This document shows, piece by piece, positions 63,901 to 64,000 of a stretch of DNA of 64,000 nucleotides. The stretch comes from Oscillospiraceae bacterium (GTDB taxonomy: Bacteria; Bacillota; Clostridia; Oscillospirales; CAG-272). The stretch is taken from NCBI GenBank assembly GCA_015063585.1, contig SVTW01000003.1, positions 1 to 64,000 of the forward strand, given 5' to 3'. A program made the position numbers and the translations under genes. The notes beneath the pieces were generated by a model. That model did no database searches. It was not told the DNA's origin and saw only the letters and a program-made list of their open reading frames with translations. Positions within the stretch are counted from its first letter, which is position 1; each line of letters opens with the position of its first letter.

Positions 63901-64000
63901 GCAAGGATGCAAGATTATTATCAGACTTTAAGCGCTGGATATGTTGGAGAACTTTTAAGGTGGATGAGTGGAGCAACCAATATCGTATGGGAACCTGACG
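60988..64000 (+). CDS. Large helical/TPR-like protein with PIN-like segment near the window end; incomplete at 3' end; absent from the ORF track
   Basis: Read codon by codon: no in-frame stop from ATG 60988 (SD GGAGG) to 64000; TPR-type repeats (e.g. FDAAEQAFIKAKEFGYDELVSDYNIGLLYYTRA); GEHVIVDTLTLIVLYRYGCLEALEKIPNIHICYSTLARM. Confidence 0.9.
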   Translation, partial: MINKIFSAVGKAIDGAFSSFGNKKMLEKATAFCDEKIKFPKLIKEIETKIEEKYDQYSFYNDLNAYLVDNKVIPLLFATFGEGGNNIPTESQFRKLHLTNFSKKYKQYSRYEKSFISECLSFIYGEVQKGVIDLNAHTESGKFHIAINLATAQGLEACSEIKEGQKDIKSETTQIKEMLSELCARIPQTTIQHQQITATTIDDIGAMSEKISNFLKKIDLVGTAENPVANDEDAIIKYQELSAEALTTLLGENAAQVNLVIGSLQCHIAIHHSNLGQIDKAFQCLENVPTDAVKGSKLYHFVIAVIIVNHGIEEKYDIASASVNRALELDANYHRAFLVGQYLSVLRKADSLEAILTALDSRFAPILEENSDCTLIADYFIYRGFICKEFVEFDAAEQAFIKAKEFGYDELVSDYNIGLLYYTRATQNVPKNTRVFCAKVDTSLLIKTIDLFKPWLFDRAGSIPVFIKSRMVGLYASACSIIGIKHDLKPIEQYIKLPNLEYEVQRILAFGTDQQIGDEIVGLLAPEDQLYAQIVNCVNADRYSDIPSIFANMTDEQLSIQPAPTIFMILQACIINKDVDGYQRYRAFIKPTDETDHIECFDAYMLEQEGNIEKAKEILDKYAFSSVDYHLLSNILRFYARNNFDAEREKLFLYLLNASQEKRIFIDDKLDLYEKAIHFFISQKSDYAKHFVDDIQEDTVLAWRLKAYYYEAIGDIHNLLSAISELANKEQGKQLEHTKNKCICLLKLMRYEDALIESKALLETVHENNIKDRTQILWIISTAYLFLGDEANSVSWANKAHELTVPIPSDKSHQAYFARAMRVGASEDSLGSILEYQKMHPVAVDWLKAIKLPENSTGEDFVNALNEMTGYSHEKYMQREKEFLSYYNSDIGFPNSLLLKHCGDNLNSFFALFSKNKLRVANGNPNNLEKSQKLIGEHVIVDTLTLIVLYRYGCLEALEKIPNIHICYSTLARMQDYYQTLSAGYVGELLRWMSGATNIVWEPD

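Overview
This 64 kb window looks like the chromosome of a spore-forming gut Clostridia-type bacterium; the taxon is inferred from SpoVT, RemB and codon style only. The left part (about 1-15.8 kb) holds the 3' end of a GH36 alpha-galactosidase, spoVT, an orphan three-domain PEP-mutase fusion, a PHP hydrolase, and a 3121-aa subtilisin/BspA-LRR surface protein. The centre (17-57 kb) is mostly housekeeping: hisS, a hydrolase, ruvX, a PLP kinase, an SGNH esterase, thiN, a radical-SAM/Cys-Ala-tail pair, a soluble FtsK-like ATPase, a GldA/GldG-like ABC operon, gyrA-mreD-mreC-gyrB, remB, recF, dnaN, dnaA (so oriC is probably here), a copA-copZ-like fusion, MATE, MFS and two sugar-isomerase-like proteins. 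From about 15.8 to 53.5 kb most operon boundaries are filled by a mosaic of near-identical intergenic repeat modules. One composite (B-A-C-B-A, about 510 bp) occurs at least four times, and one module overlaps the gyrA stop codon. From about 57.3 kb to the end the repeats stop, composition becomes AT-rich, and an accessory island begins: 22-bp tandem repeats, an IS4-type transposase, a small HTH protein, an ISL3-like protein that appears to have lost two of three catalytic residues, and a >=1004-aa helical/TPR-like protein ending in a PIN-like segment. That last ORF is open to the window edge and missing from the supplied ORF track. The best candidates for undescribed biology are the 59.5-64 kb pair, the radical-SAM/Cys-Ala-tail pair, and the modular intergenic repeat system. 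All family assignments are by eye; no database search was run.
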